DNA from: CAWAPD01 sp963783865
GTDB lineage: Bacteria; Actinomycetota; Thermoleophilia; UBA2241
Assembly (NCBI GenBank): GCA_963783865.1
Contig: CAWAPD010000001.1
Location: forward strand, 992,001 to 1,056,000
Length of the DNA stretch: 64,000 bases
Reading direction: 5' to 3'
How positions within the stretch are numbered: position 1 is the stretch's first letter; the number at the start of each line of letters is the position of its first letter. The notes beneath the pieces were generated by a model that saw only the letters and a program-made list of their open reading frames with translations, did no database searches and had not been told where the DNA came from. Below, piece after piece: positions 55,511 through 64,000 of the stretch. Made by a program: the position numbers and the translations under genes.

Positions 55511-55527
55511 GGGCTTTGGGGGCGGGC

Positions 55528-55559
55528 GGGCGGCGGCGGGCCGCGGCCCGCCGCCGCCC
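55528..55559. terminator. Terminator-like palindrome after the glycosyltransferase gene
   Basis: A 32-nt perfect self-complementary G/C sequence begins 17 nt after the stop codon. No T-run follows. Confidence 0.6.
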
Positions 55560-55600
55560 CATGACCAGCCGCGGCCCCGCCCGCCGCCGCCCCCCGGTGG

Positions 55601-55615
55601 TAAGGTTGAGCCATG
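55601..55615 (+). promoter_or_regulatory. Leaderless -10 element of the HD-domain gene
   Basis: TAAGGT (55601-55606) lies 6 nt before ATG 55613. Confidence 0.55.
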
Positions 55616-57019
55616 CGGCTCCCCTACGACGACGTCCACCCCATCGCCGACCCCCTCTACGGTTACCTGCGGATCACCGTCTCCGAGCGCGACGACGAGG
55701 TCGCCGAGGCGACGATCATCGACGACCAGTGGGTGCAGCGCCTCAAGCGCATCCACCAGCTGCAGAGCTCGTGGTGGGTGTTCCCGTCGGCCGAGCACAG
55801 CCGCTTCGCTCACAGCCTGGGCGTGATGCACCTGGCGGGCGAGATCGCCCGCCAGGTCTACGACACGCTGGCCGAGGTCGAGCCCGGCACGCCCTCGTCG
55901 CCCGTGGTCGAGGAGACGCTGCGCCTCGCCGGCCTGCTCCACGACATCGGCCACGGCCCCTTCAGCCACTTCTTCGACGAGCAGTACCTGCACCCGGAGT
56001 TCGGGCTCGACCACGAGCGCATCTCGCAGCACCTGATCGTCAACGAGCTGGGGGACGCGCTCGCCGGCGTCGAACGCAGCCCTTCGGGCCCCTTCGACGC
56101 CGGCGAGCGCGTCGACCCGCGTCACGTCGCCTGGCTGATCCACGCCCAGGACGTCGCCGACCTGGGCGAGATGCCGCGCTGGGTGCGGCTGCTGCACTCC
56201 GTGCTCTCGGGCGCCGTGACCGCCGACAACATGGACTACGTGCGCCGCGACGCGTACATGTGCGGCGTGTCGCTGTCGGCCGTCGACGTGCAGCGGCTCA
56301 TCTACTACAGCTTCGTGACCGACGAGGGCCTCACGTTCCACAAGCGGGCGCTGAACGCGCTGCGCGCGTTCCTCAACGCCCGCTTCTACATGTACGAGAA
56401 CGTCTACTTCCACCGCATCGGCCACGCCATCGACCTGCACATGCGCGAGATCTTCTCGGAGACGATGCGCCTGGTGCTGCCCGACAACCCGCTCCAGGAC
56501 CTCGACGCGTACAAGCGGCTCACCGAGTGGTCGCTGTTCACCGAGGTCGAGCGCTGGCGCGACGAGCCGGGGGCGGCGACCAAGCGGCGGCGGCTGGCCG
56601 AGGAGTGGCAGGCGATCATCCACCGCGACGTGAAGTACCGGATGGTCTTCGAGCAGGCGATCGAGCGCCAGCGGGTGGCCGCGGCGACGCGCGAGCTGAC
56701 CCGCGACGAGTTCGCCGAGGGGATCCGGGCCGCGCTGCCGGCCGCGCTCAAGCAGCTCGAGTTCGTCTGCGACGTCGCCTCGCAGGACCCGCGGCCTCTG
56801 AACCCCATGACCGGGCCCAAGAAGATCCCGGTGTTCGATCCCGCGACCGGTAAGGTCGAGGAGGAGCTGCTGACCGGGATCCTCGAGTTCGTGCCGGCCA
56901 AGGCCCACCTCTACCGTGTGTTCGCGACCACGCACGAGCACGACCGCGAGCTCAGCGACGCCGCCCGCACGGCGCTGGCCGAGGCGGGCGCGACCGAGGC
57001 GAGCCTGACGAACCTGTAG
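55613..57019 (+). CDS. HD-domain phosphohydrolase, dGTPase/SAMHD1-like
   Basis: A 468-residue protein related to deoxynucleotide triphosphohydrolases. It has HSRFAHSLGVMHLAGEIA, the metal pair HDIGHGPFSHFFDE near residue 105, and DNMDYVRRDAYMCGV near 205. The N-terminal IADPLYGYLRIT is typical for the YwfO/SAMHD1 branch. It probably trims dNTP pools or a related nucleotide. The C-terminal domain after about 330 is less conserved. Confidence 0.87.
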   Translation: MRLPYDDVHPIADPLYGYLRITVSERDDEVAEATIIDDQWVQRLKRIHQLQSSWWVFPSAEHSRFAHSLGVMHLAGEIARQVYDTLAEVEPGTPSSPVVEETLRLAGLLHDIGHGPFSHFFDEQYLHPEFGLDHERISQHLIVNELGDALAGVERSPSGPFDAGERVDPRHVAWLIHAQDVADLGEMPRWVRLLHSVLSGAVTADNMDYVRRDAYMCGVSLSAVDVQRLIYYSFVTDEGLTFHKRALNALRAFLNARFYMYENVYFHRIGHAIDLHMREIFSETMRLVLPDNPLQDLDAYKRLTEWSLFTEVERWRDEPGAATKRRRLAEEWQAIIHRDVKYRMVFEQAIERQRVAAATRELTRDEFAEGIRAALPAALKQLEFVCDVASQDPRPLNPMTGPKKIPVFDPATGKVEEELLTGILEFVPAKAHLYRVFATTHEHDRELSDAARTALAEAGATEASLTNL

Positions 57020-57063
57020 CGCGGTTGATTCACGGCGCTCGGCGGTGGGAACCTGAGGGCACC

Positions 57064-57357
57064 ATGAGCCTCGACGACGCGATCGCCACGCTGCAGCGTG
57101 AGCTCACCACGATCCACGACACGATACGACGCTGCGCGAGCTGCGAGGGTTTCCTGCTGGTCGTCGCACAGGCGCGGATCGACATCGCCAGGATCGACTC
57201 GGCGGCTGCGCGAGAGGCCGTCGCCGTCTTCGACGAGTGGCTGGACGAGTCCGAAGGGCGCGTGCGCACGTACAACCACTGCGATGTGTGCGTGCCGGGC
57301 GGGCCTTACGAGCGGTTCACGGCGGCCCTGGGTGAGGCCGCGGCCCGGGAGAGTTGA
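57064..57357 (+). CDS. Small protein with two CxxC pairs
   Basis: A 97-residue protein of unknown function. Two pairs, CASC near residue 24 and CDVC near 74, could make one zinc or iron-sulfur site joining a helical body (LDDAIATLQRELTTIHDTIRR, AVAVFDEWLDESEGRVRTYN). ATG 57064 lacks a clear ribosome site. It lies alone between the HD gene and the convergent ABC permease gene. Confidence 0.55.
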   Translation: MSLDDAIATLQRELTTIHDTIRRCASCEGFLLVVAQARIDIARIDSAAAREAVAVFDEWLDESEGRVRTYNHCDVCVPGGPYERFTAALGEAAARES

Positions 57358-57392
57358 GGCCGCGGCGATGACGGCCGCGGCTCGACGCGCCG

Positions 57393-58157
57393 CTACGTCA
57401 CGTCGCGACGCAGGGTGATGAGCGTGGCCGCCAGGCTGACGACGCCGATGTAGACGAGCCCGATGACGACCGCGGCCGGTATCGACAGCGGGTGCTGGAG
57501 CGCGTTGCCGGTCGTCGGACCGCTGTCGGTCTGGCTGACGATGCGGGTGAACACCTGGAACGGCAGCCAGCGGCCGACGCCCGGTCTGATCGCCACCACG
57601 ATGCCTTCGAGGAACAGCCACCACACGACCGTGCCGGCGATCGCCACGACCTGGTTGCGGATGAGCGCGCCGAGGGCCACGCCGAACGCCGTGATGAGCC
57701 CGATGAACAGCACGACCCGGCCGTAGAACGCCAGCTGATGGGCGTCGGGCCACGCGATCGCCAGCCCACGCGCCGGGAACCCGGCCGCCACCATCGTCTG
57801 CACGACCACCTGGGCGAAGACGGCGAGAGCCATCCCGCCGAGCGCGTACACGATCAGCTTCAGGACCATGACGAGGCCCCGGTTGGGCGACTGCAGGAAC
57901 GTGTAGGTGATCGTGCCGTGCCGGTACTCGCCGGTCATGCCGATGATGCCGAAGACGAGGGCGATCAGGGCCACGCCGACGTCGGCGCCGATCCCCATCA
58001 CGTTCAGCGCGTCGGCGCCCTGAAGGTCGTGGTCCGGCACCACGACGAGCACGAGGATGCCGGGCAGCAGCGTGATCAGCGTGGCCGCGATCAGCAGACC
58101 CGTGGTCGTGCGCGTCGAGCGCAGCTTCAACGTCTCGGCCTTGAGCAGCGCGATCAC
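57393..58157 (-). CDS. ABC-2 type transporter permease
   Basis: A 254-residue membrane protein with six helices in the ABC-2 pattern: it starts IALLKAETLKLRSTRTTTGL, has MTGEYRHGTITYTFLQSP in the usual loop, and ends LAATLITLRRDVT. GTG 58157 overlaps the stop of the ATPase gene. The pair probably exports a small molecule, peptide or lipid. Confidence 0.88.
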   Translation of the reverse strand: MIALLKAETLKLRSTRTTTGLLIAATLITLLPGILVLVVVPDHDLQGADALNVMGIGADVGVALIALVFGIIGMTGEYRHGTITYTFLQSPNRGLVMVLKLIVYALGGMALAVFAQVVVQTMVAAGFPARGLAIAWPDAHQLAFYGRVVLFIGLITAFGVALGALIRNQVVAIAGTVVWWLFLEGIVVAIRPGVGRWLPFQVFTRIVSQTDSGPTTGNALQHPLSIPAAVVIGLVYIGVVSLAATLITLRRDVT

Positions 58158-59146
58158 GACGGCGCTCCGGGGGTCGGCGAGGCGTCGGCCGGCGCCGGGG
58201 AGGCGGGCGCCGAGGCCTCTTGTGCGGGCTGTGCCGGCGCCGGCGCTGGCGTGCCGGCGCCGGCCTGCGAGCCGGTGAGCCGCAGGAAGAGCTGCTCCAG
58301 GCTGGGTCGCTGGCCGTAGAGCTCGTGCAGCGCGAGGCCGTTAGCGTGGGCGAGCTCGCCGACCTGGTCCGTCGTCGGGCCGCGCACGATCGCCCACGGC
58401 CCCTGGACCCAGACGCCGGCGCCGGCGGCCTGCAGGAGCGCGACCAGCCGGGGCAGCTCGGGCGCCCGCAGCCAGACGTCGCCGGCGGCCTCCCTGGTGA
58501 GCTCGGCGATCGCGCCCTGGGTCACGAGGCGGCCGTGGTCCATGATGATCACGCGGTCGACGATCTGCTCCACCTCGGCCAGCACGTGGCTCGACACCAG
58601 CACGGTGCGCCCGCCGGCGGCCAGCTCGCGCAGGAACCCGCGCAGCCAGACGATGCCCTCGGGATCGAGGCCGTTGGCCGGCTCGTCGAGCAGCAGCACC
58701 TCGGGGTCGCCGAGCAGGGCGCAGCCCAGGGCGAGGCGCTGCTTCATACCCAGCGAGTAGCGCTTGACCGGCTTGCGGCCGACCGCGGTGAGCTGGACCA
58801 TCGCCAGCGCCTCGTCGACCCGCGCGTCGCCGATGCCGGCGCCGACGGCGGTCACGCGCAGGGCGTTGCGACCCGAGCGGCCGGGGTGGAAGCCGGAGGC
58901 GTCGAGCAGGGCGCCGACCCTGGTCACCGGGTTGTCGAGCTCGCGGTAGCGCCCGCCGAGAAGGGAGACCGAGCCGGACGTCGGCCGCACGAGGTCGAGC
59001 AACATGCGCAGGGTCGTGGTCTTGCCGGCGCCGTTCGGGCCGAGCAGGCCCGTGACGGTACCCGCATCGAGCGAGAAGGTGAGGTCGTCGACGGCGACGG
59101 TCTTGCCGAAGCGCTTGGTGAGGTGCTCGATGGCCACGGTCGCCAT
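58154..59146 (-). CDS. ABC transporter ATP-binding protein
   Basis: A 330-residue ATPase. Walker A is GPNGAGKTTT near residue 39, the signature is YSLGMKQRLALGCAL near 135, and Walker B is VLLLDEPANGLDPEG near 157. A C-terminal extension of about 35 residues is Ala/Pro-rich. ATG 59146 is chosen because TACACT lies 6 nt upstream (leaderless), although the frame stays open beyond. Confidence 0.9.
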   Translation of the reverse strand: MATVAIEHLTKRFGKTVAVDDLTFSLDAGTVTGLLGPNGAGKTTTLRMLLDLVRPTSGSVSLLGGRYRELDNPVTRVGALLDASGFHPGRSGRNALRVTAVGAGIGDARVDEALAMVQLTAVGRKPVKRYSLGMKQRLALGCALLGDPEVLLLDEPANGLDPEGIVWLRGFLRELAAGGRTVLVSSHVLAEVEQIVDRVIIMDHGRLVTQGAIAELTREAAGDVWLRAPELPRLVALLQAAGAGVWVQGPWAIVRGPTTDQVGELAHANGLALHELYGQRPSLEQLFLRLTGSQAGAGTPAPAPAQPAQEASAPASPAPADASPTPGAPS

Positions 59147-59158
59147 GCGGCGAGTGTA
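59147..59158 (-). promoter_or_regulatory. Leaderless -10 element of the ABC transporter operon
   Basis: On the minus strand TACACT (59158-59153) is followed by 6 nt and ATG 59146. It is divergent from, and close to, the promoter of the ACT gene. Confidence 0.5.
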
Positions 59159-59170
59159 TATCAGTCCCCT

Positions 59171-59199
59171 TTGCACGCCGCCCCTCGTTGCACTAGGCT
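59171..59199 (+). promoter_or_regulatory. Promoter of the double-ACT gene, leaderless
   Basis: TTGCAC (59171-59176), a 17-nt spacer and TAGGCT (59194-59199), then 6 nt to ATG 59206. This is the best -35/-10 pair attached to a leaderless start in the window. Confidence 0.65.
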
Positions 59200-59205
59200 C
59201 GACCC

Positions 59206-59733
59206 ATGGAACGCCACGCGGTGCTCACGACCATCGGCGACGACCGCACGGGGCTGGTCGACGAAGTCACGCGCTTCGTCGCCGAGTGCGGCGGCAACCT
59301 CGAGGACAGCCGCATGGTCAACCTGCACGGGCAGTTCGCGATGATGATGCTGGTCGAGGGCTCGCCCGAGACGATCGAGTGCCTGCGGGCGCGGCTGCCC
59401 GAGCTGGCCGAGGCCAGCCGGCTGCACGCTCAGCTCACCCCGGCCGACCTCGGCCCGCGGGCGGCCGCGCCCGCCGTCCCCTTCCGCCTGACCACGGCCG
59501 CCATGGACCACCCCGGCCTGGTCCAGTCGGTCTCGCACCTGATGCGGGAGCACGGCGTCAACATCGAGAGCGTCGACACCACCCTGCGGCCGGCGCCGAT
59601 CACCGGCACGCCGCTGTTCGAGATGGAGATGGTCGTCTCGGTGCCGGCGGCCACGCCGGTCGCCGGGCTGCGCGAGGCTGTGGCCGCGCTCTGCGACGAT
59701 CTGAACATGGACTGGCAGCTCACCGCGCTCTAG
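59206..59733 (+). CDS. Double-ACT domain protein, GcvR-like
   Basis: A 175-residue regulator-type protein with two ACT domains: HAVLTTIGDDRTGLVDEVTRFVAECGGNLEDSRMVNL at the start and TTAAMDHPGLVQSVSHLMREHGVNIESVDT near residue 90. GcvR-like proteins sense glycine and control the glycine cleavage system. No gcv gene is nearby, so this stays tentative. The beta-propeller gene starts 7 nt later. Confidence 0.87.
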   Translation: MERHAVLTTIGDDRTGLVDEVTRFVAECGGNLEDSRMVNLHGQFAMMMLVEGSPETIECLRARLPELAEASRLHAQLTPADLGPRAAAPAVPFRLTTAAMDHPGLVQSVSHLMREHGVNIESVDTTLRPAPITGTPLFEMEMVVSVPAATPVAGLREAVAALCDDLNMDWQLTAL

Positions 59734-59740
59734 CGCAGCC

Positions 59741-61525
59741 GTGAGCGGCCGCGACGACGACAGCTGGGGCTTCGACTGGACCGACGAGTCGCCCGGCATC
59801 CCTGTCTCGCCCCGCCCCGACCCGTCTGACCCGGCCGCCCGATCGACGCCGCCGGCCGCAGGCCGGCGGCCGGATCGGGCGGCGCGGCGGCGGGCGCAGC
59901 TCCGCCGCCGCCGCGCCGCCCTCCTCGCGATCGTCGTCGTCATCCTCGTCGTGCTGCTCGTCGTCATCCTCAGGGCCTGCGGCTCGGCGGGCACGCCGAC
60001 GTCGGCGGCCACCGTCACCAACGTCGACTCGCCGGCGGTGAACGTCCCGCTGACAGGCGACGGCATCAAGCTGGCGACGTTCCTCGGCACCGGGTCGCGC
60101 CGCTTCTACGGCCTCGGTCCCGCCCCGCAGCGCCTCGACGTGATCTGGAAGACGCGCATCGGCGGCGGCTGGACCGAGGGCAAGTTCCAGGGCGACCCGA
60201 AGATGTACTGGTCGGGCACGGGCTGGACCGGACAGCCGGCCCTCGTCGAGGACGGCGGCAGGCTCTGGCTGCTGATCGGCGGCTACGACCACAAGATCCA
60301 CCGGATCGACGCCGAGACCGGCAAGATCGTGTGGGCCTCCGACGTCGGCGACGTGATCAAGAGCAGCCCCAGCGTGGTCGCCAACCCGCACCCGACCAGC
60401 GGCGACGACCGCTATCTGGTGCTCGCCGGGTCGCGCCGCGGGCTGGGCTACCCGATGGGCGACCCACGGATCGCCTCGTACCGCGCCGTCACCTTCGGCT
60501 CCGGCAAAGAGGTCTGGCGCCTGCCGGTGCCGCGCACGCAGAACTACACGCAGGACGTCGACGCCAGCGGGTTCCTGCTCGACGGGATGGACTACATCGG
60601 GATCGAGCCGGGCTGGTTCTACGCGCTCGATCCGTTCCACACGCAGCCGTGGAGCGCCGCGGGGCAGACCCACGCCAAGCCGGTCATCGTCCACAGCAAG
60701 CTCCTGATCGCGACCGGCGACGTCACGCCGGCACGCACTCACAAACCCGACGGCGCGAACCTGGCGCTCGAGGCCTCGCCGTCGCTGCTCGGCGACACGG
60801 TGTTCGTCTCGTCGGGGGCCGGCCACGTCTACGGGATGCGCGCCTCCGACCTGGCCGTGGTCTACGACTACCGCACGCGCTCCGACATGGACGGGACGCC
60901 GGTGACTACGCGCTCGGGCAAGCTGCTGGTGGCGATCGAGAAGGAGTACATCCCCGGTCACGGCGGGGTGATGATGCTCGACCCGACCAAGAAGGGAAGG
61001 CGGTCGCCGGTCTGGTACTTCCCGACCGGCGACCGCCAGGTCGCGGAGTGGAAGGGCGGCGTGATCGGCTCGGCCGCGGTCAACGACGAGTACGGAGGCG
61101 GCGACCGGTACCCGCCGCTGGCGGCGTTCATCGGCATCGACGGCTGGCTTCATGTGGTCTCGCAGGACACGCTCGCCGCCGGCACGGTGACCGGTCCCGA
61201 CGGCCACACGCGCTTCCGCACGCCGGTCGAGGTGTGGAAGGGCTGGCTCAACGCCGCCGTCTCGACGCCGATCTTCAGCCAGGACTCGCTGATCGCGGCC
61301 GGCTACGACGACAAGGTGCACCTCTACCACATCGACTACGCGCCGGCGGCGCAGGGCGCCGCCGGCGCCCTGCGCAGCCCCGACGGCCACTGGTGGACGG
61401 TCCACTTTGGCGAGCGCGCCACGTTCACCGGCGGCAGCGCCTTCGAGTCGACGCCGGTACTCTGGGACGGCCGCGTCTACATCGGCTGCCGCGACGGCTA
61501 CTTCTACTGCCTCGGGGACAAGTAG
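59741..61525 (+). CDS. PQQ-like beta-propeller protein, membrane-anchored
   Basis: A 594-residue protein. A charged cytoplasmic start (to about 60) precedes one membrane helix (LLAIVVVILVVLLVVIL) and RACG, which could also be a late lipobox. The outer part has propeller blades such as LWLLIGGYDHKIHRIDAETGKIVWASD and ends GRVYIGCRDGYFYCLGDK. The repeats lack visible PQQ ligands, so a structural or assembly role is as likely as an enzyme. GTG 59741 is 7 nt after the upstream stop. Confidence 0.82.
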   Translation: MSGRDDDSWGFDWTDESPGIPVSPRPDPSDPAARSTPPAAGRRPDRAARRRAQLRRRRAALLAIVVVILVVLLVVILRACGSAGTPTSAATVTNVDSPAVNVPLTGDGIKLATFLGTGSRRFYGLGPAPQRLDVIWKTRIGGGWTEGKFQGDPKMYWSGTGWTGQPALVEDGGRLWLLIGGYDHKIHRIDAETGKIVWASDVGDVIKSSPSVVANPHPTSGDDRYLVLAGSRRGLGYPMGDPRIASYRAVTFGSGKEVWRLPVPRTQNYTQDVDASGFLLDGMDYIGIEPGWFYALDPFHTQPWSAAGQTHAKPVIVHSKLLIATGDVTPARTHKPDGANLALEASPSLLGDTVFVSSGAGHVYGMRASDLAVVYDYRTRSDMDGTPVTTRSGKLLVAIEKEYIPGHGGVMMLDPTKKGRRSPVWYFPTGDRQVAEWKGGVIGSAAVNDEYGGGDRYPPLAAFIGIDGWLHVVSQDTLAAGTVTGPDGHTRFRTPVEVWKGWLNAAVSTPIFSQDSLIAAGYDDKVHLYHIDYAPAAQGAAGALRSPDGHWWTVHFGERATFTGGSAFESTPVLWDGRVYIGCRDGYFYCLGDK

Positions 61526-61527
61526 GG

Positions 61528-61560
61528 CGAGGCGCGGGCGCCGCAGGCGCCCGCGCCTCG
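61528..61560. terminator. Terminator hairpin after the propeller gene
   Basis: Arms 61528-61542 and 61546-61560 pair perfectly over 15 bp, starting 3 nt after the stop codon. Confidence 0.65.
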
Positions 61561-61702
61561 GCCGCTCTCTCGCTTCCCTGCCTATCCGTCCACGTCCCTC
61601 CTTCTCTTCTTGTCTCTGCGTACGAAGGTGCGACAATGGACACCAGGCGGGCGGCCTGCGGCCCCCGCTCGAGCGAGAGGGATCGACCCCCGAGGAGGGA
61701 CC

Positions 61703-63469
61703 ATGGGATTCACGTCGTCTGCCGTCACGCCTGCCGCCGGCAGGTCGCGACTGCTGCTGGGGGCGCTCGTCGTGGCGGCGCTCGTGGCGCTGGCGCTTCC
61801 GAGCGCCGCTTTCGCCGCCGGCTTCGTCTACCAGACGTCGTTCGGAAGCTCGGGCTCGGGTCAGGGCCAGTTCGCGACCGCTGACTTCGCCTGCACCGAC
61901 CCGGCCGGCAACGTCTACGTCACCGACGGAACGCTGAACCGGGTCGAGAAGTTCGGCAAGGACGGCGCCTTCCTCGCCCAGTGGGGGAGTGCGGGCTCCG
62001 GCCCCGGCCAGTTCAACACCCCCTACGGCATCTGCTACGACCCGTCCACGGGCACCATCCTCGTCGTCGACAACGGCAACCACCGGATCGAGGAGTTCAC
62101 CCGTGCTGGCGGCTTCATCCGCACGTTCGGCGACACACACCTGAGCGGCCCGGCCGGCATAGCCGTCACGGCGGCCGGGGGTATCTACGTGGCGGACTAC
62201 ACGGCCGGCGACGTGACGCTGTTCAGTGCGGCCGGCACGTTCCAGAGCACATGGCTGACCGGCACCCTGTCCGCCCCGACGGGCATCGTCTGCGACCCCG
62301 GGTCCGGCGACATCTACGTGGTGGACGCGGCCCTCGGTCAGCTGTTCGCCTACGACTCGAGCCACGCCGCCCTGTGGGATAGCGGCGACGGCTGGTTCTC
62401 CGATCCCGGGCAGGTCGCGGTCACGGCCGATGGCGACGTGCTCGTCGCCGATCACGGCTGGGGCGACGTCTACCTGTGGGGCGCCGACGGCACCTACCTG
62501 CGCCACGTGACCGACGACCTCGGCCTCACCGCACCGGTCTGGTCGGGGCCGCTGGGTGTGGCGACGGCCGGCGACGGCGCGGTCTACGTCGTGAACCTCG
62601 ACGGCTCGCGCGTCGACCGCTGGGTCGACGACACGACGCCGCCGGTCGTGACCGGGGGTCCTGACGGCGAGTGGCACAGCACCGGCGTCACGGCGACGCT
62701 CACCGCGACCGACGACGGCTCGGGTGTCGCCGGGTTCGACGTCACGGGTCTTGGCATGGTCGCGACGCCCTGGACCGTCGGCCAGACCGCCGATCCCGCG
62801 GGGCACGCGACCGACGGCGTCTGGAGCTGGACCTACACGGCCGTAGACAACGTCGGCAACGCGACGCCGTCGCGGACGCTGGCCTTGAAGATCGACACGC
62901 GCCGGCCGGTGACCACGTGCAGCGGGGCCCCGGCCGGGTGGGTGAACCACCCCGTCGTGCTGTCGTTCACGGCCGCCGATCGCGGCGCCGGTGTCGCCGC
63001 CACCGAGTACTCGACAGACGGCGGCGCCCACTGGACGGACGTGCCCGACGACGGCACGCTGAACGTCACCAGTCCGGGCGATACGACGATCGCGTACCGG
63101 TCACGCGACGCGGCCGTGCCGGCCAACGTCGAGGTGCCGAAGAGCGTCGACGTGCTGATCGACGGCACGCTCCCGGCCGTCACCGTGCTGAACAACGTCA
63201 CCGTGACCAAGGGCAAGTCGGCGACGTTCAAGTACTCGGTGACCGAGACGGTGGCCAACCCGGTGACGGCCAAGATCGAGATCAAGAAGGGGAGCAAGGT
63301 CGTCAAGACGATCGCGCTCGGGAGCTTCACCGGCGACGGCACGACGCGGTTGAAGAGGGTAACCATCACGCTGGCGAAATACTCCAGCTACACCTGGGCG
63401 GTCGTGGCCACCGACGCCGCGGGCAACGTGGGCAGGCCGTACCAGGCCAAGAAGCTGACGGTGAAGTAG
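61703..63469 (+). CDS. Secreted NHL-repeat protein with Ig-like domains
   Basis: A 588-residue extracellular protein. ATG 61703 follows GAGGAGGGA; the signal peptide ends LPSAAFAAG. Residues about 45-310 contain NHL blades (GNVYVTDGTLNRVEKFGKDG, TILVVDNGNHRIEEFTRAGG). Two Ig-like domains with the pattern TATDDGSGVAGFDVT and TAADRGAGVAATEYSTDGG follow, then a C-terminal beta domain ending PYQAKKLTVK. No catalytic residues stand out; it may bind a surface ligand. Confidence 0.85.
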   Translation: MGFTSSAVTPAAGRSRLLLGALVVAALVALALPSAAFAAGFVYQTSFGSSGSGQGQFATADFACTDPAGNVYVTDGTLNRVEKFGKDGAFLAQWGSAGSGPGQFNTPYGICYDPSTGTILVVDNGNHRIEEFTRAGGFIRTFGDTHLSGPAGIAVTAAGGIYVADYTAGDVTLFSAAGTFQSTWLTGTLSAPTGIVCDPGSGDIYVVDAALGQLFAYDSSHAALWDSGDGWFSDPGQVAVTADGDVLVADHGWGDVYLWGADGTYLRHVTDDLGLTAPVWSGPLGVATAGDGAVYVVNLDGSRVDRWVDDTTPPVVTGGPDGEWHSTGVTATLTATDDGSGVAGFDVTGLGMVATPWTVGQTADPAGHATDGVWSWTYTAVDNVGNATPSRTLALKIDTRRPVTTCSGAPAGWVNHPVVLSFTAADRGAGVAATEYSTDGGAHWTDVPDDGTLNVTSPGDTTIAYRSRDAAVPANVEVPKSVDVLIDGTLPAVTVLNNVTVTKGKSATFKYSVTETVANPVTAKIEIKKGSKVVKTIALGSFTGDGTTRLKRVTITLAKYSSYTWAVVATDAAGNVGRPYQAKKLTVK

Positions 63470-63497
63470 GCACGCCCGCACCGGCGAAACGCCCGAG

Positions 63498-63537
63498 GGG
63501 GCGGGGGTGTGGCGAGAGCCACGCCCCCGCCCCTTTT
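63498..63537. terminator. Terminator with T-tract after the NHL protein gene
   Basis: A 16-bp stem with one G-U pair (63498-63513 with 63518-63533) is followed by TTTT, the most classical terminator in the window. Confidence 0.8.
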
Positions 63538-63636
63538 GGTGCGCCTAGACGAACTTCCCCTTGCCTTCGCATCGGCTGGTACTAGGCTTAGGCGACAGCT
63601 CGCGACGCAGGTCGCGCACCGACAGGGAGGTCAGCT

Positions 63637-64000
63637 GTGGTTCCGCACGTCCTTCACCCACGCCGCTTCACGACGATCGCGCTGCTCGCGTTCGCCCTTG
63701 CGGTCATCCTGCTTGCGGCGGCGCCGGCCGCGTTCGCCGCGGCGCCGCCCAACGGCGGCTGGTACCCTGGACCGACCCTGGGAAGCCCCGGGACTGGCTA
63801 CGCTCAGTTCCAGTGGCCCCTGGGTGTCGTGGTCGGGAGTAGCGGCAACATCTTCGTGGCGGACTACCTGAACGGCCGCGCCGAGAAGCTCTCGGCTCAG
63901 GGGGAGTACCTGGGACAGACGCCGTACCTGGGCGCGACCGCGGATTCGATCGCCATCGACCACCGCGGCCTCATCTACGTCGGCACCGGCGCCTCCGCGA
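63637..64000 (+). CDS. Secreted NHL-repeat protein, cut by the window end
   Basis: The first 121 codons of a second secreted NHL protein. GTG 63637 follows GGGAGG. A signal peptide (TTIALLAFALAVILLAAAPAAFAAA) leads into a repeat start, PLGVVVGSSGNIFVADYLNGRAEKL, which is the NHL blade pattern. The rest lies beyond the window. It is related in layout to the protein just upstream. Confidence 0.75.
   Translation, partial: MVPHVLHPRRFTTIALLAFALAVILLAAAPAAFAAAPPNGGWYPGPTLGSPGTGYAQFQWPLGVVVGSSGNIFVADYLNGRAEKLSAQGEYLGQTPYLGATADSIAIDHRGLIYVGTGASA

Overview
The window is a high-G+C bacterial chromosome segment, by eye near 70% G+C, with strong G/C bias at third codon positions. It most resembles Actinomycetota. 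Support comes from frequent GTG starts, many leaderless promoters of the form TANNNT followed 6-8 nt later by the start codon, perfect G-first/C-last hairpins without U-tracts after genes, and the gene families present. No phage, transposon, CRISPR or plasmid feature was seen. Class I fumarase, aldehyde ferredoxin oxidoreductase and a CCG-domain succinate dehydrogenase suit an organism able to live without oxygen, while an alternative-oxidase-like protein and an extradiol dioxygenase suit oxygen exposure. The exact lineage cannot be fixed from the sequence alone.

Layout. 0.2-9.2 kb holds an extradiol dioxygenase, a glutamine-synthetase-family gene, a lipid-kinase-family gene, a MerR regulator and the agmatine-to-putrescine pair aguB-aguA, followed by a membrane-anchored oligopeptide-type solute-binding protein (SBP). 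9.3-11.2 kb has a HAD phosphatase and small genes. 11.2-15.2 kb is a minus-strand aldehyde ferredoxin oxidoreductase operon (four-cluster ferredoxin, AOR, MoaD, flavoprotein). 15.6-19.4 kb holds a second SBP, an alternative-oxidase-like protein and two orphans. 19.5-21.4 kb is glnS with its own tRNA-Gln(CUG). 21.5-25 kb has a receiver/thioredoxin-reductase fusion, a cupin-TPR protein and a double GNAT protein. 25-30.2 kb is a fructoselysine-type (Amadori product) locus: LacI regulator, FrlD-like kinase, FrlB-like deglycase and a third SBP. 30.2-30.4 kb holds tRNA-Glu(CUC) and a second tRNA-Gln(CUG).

From 32.5 to 46.7 kb four enzyme sets of C4-dicarboxylate metabolism lie on one strand: sucCD, malic enzyme, two-subunit class I fumarase and sdhABE. 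Together they connect succinyl-CoA, succinate, fumarate, malate and pyruvate. Between them are a glutamic peptidase, a zinc-ribbon/RDD membrane protein and three lipoproteins. 46.7-59.7 kb carries housekeeping and repair genes (DUF4126, pcm, acylphosphatase, two HD hydrolases, YtxH, phosphoesterase), a DUF362 ferredoxin, a CsoR/CstR-family regulator with its operator, DedA, a PHP phosphoesterase, a glycosyltransferase, an ABC exporter and a double-ACT protein. The window ends with three secreted beta-propeller proteins, the last one cut by the window edge.

Main points for a second look are: two structurally different tRNA-Gln(CUG) genes, one next to glnS; three SBPs with C-terminal membrane anchors and no permease nearby; perfect 18-20 bp hairpins buried in signal-peptide coding sequence; five +1 frame breaks in otherwise conserved genes; a regulator with the Cys pair of persulfide sensors; and a receiver-thioredoxin reductase fusion lacking its redox CxxC.
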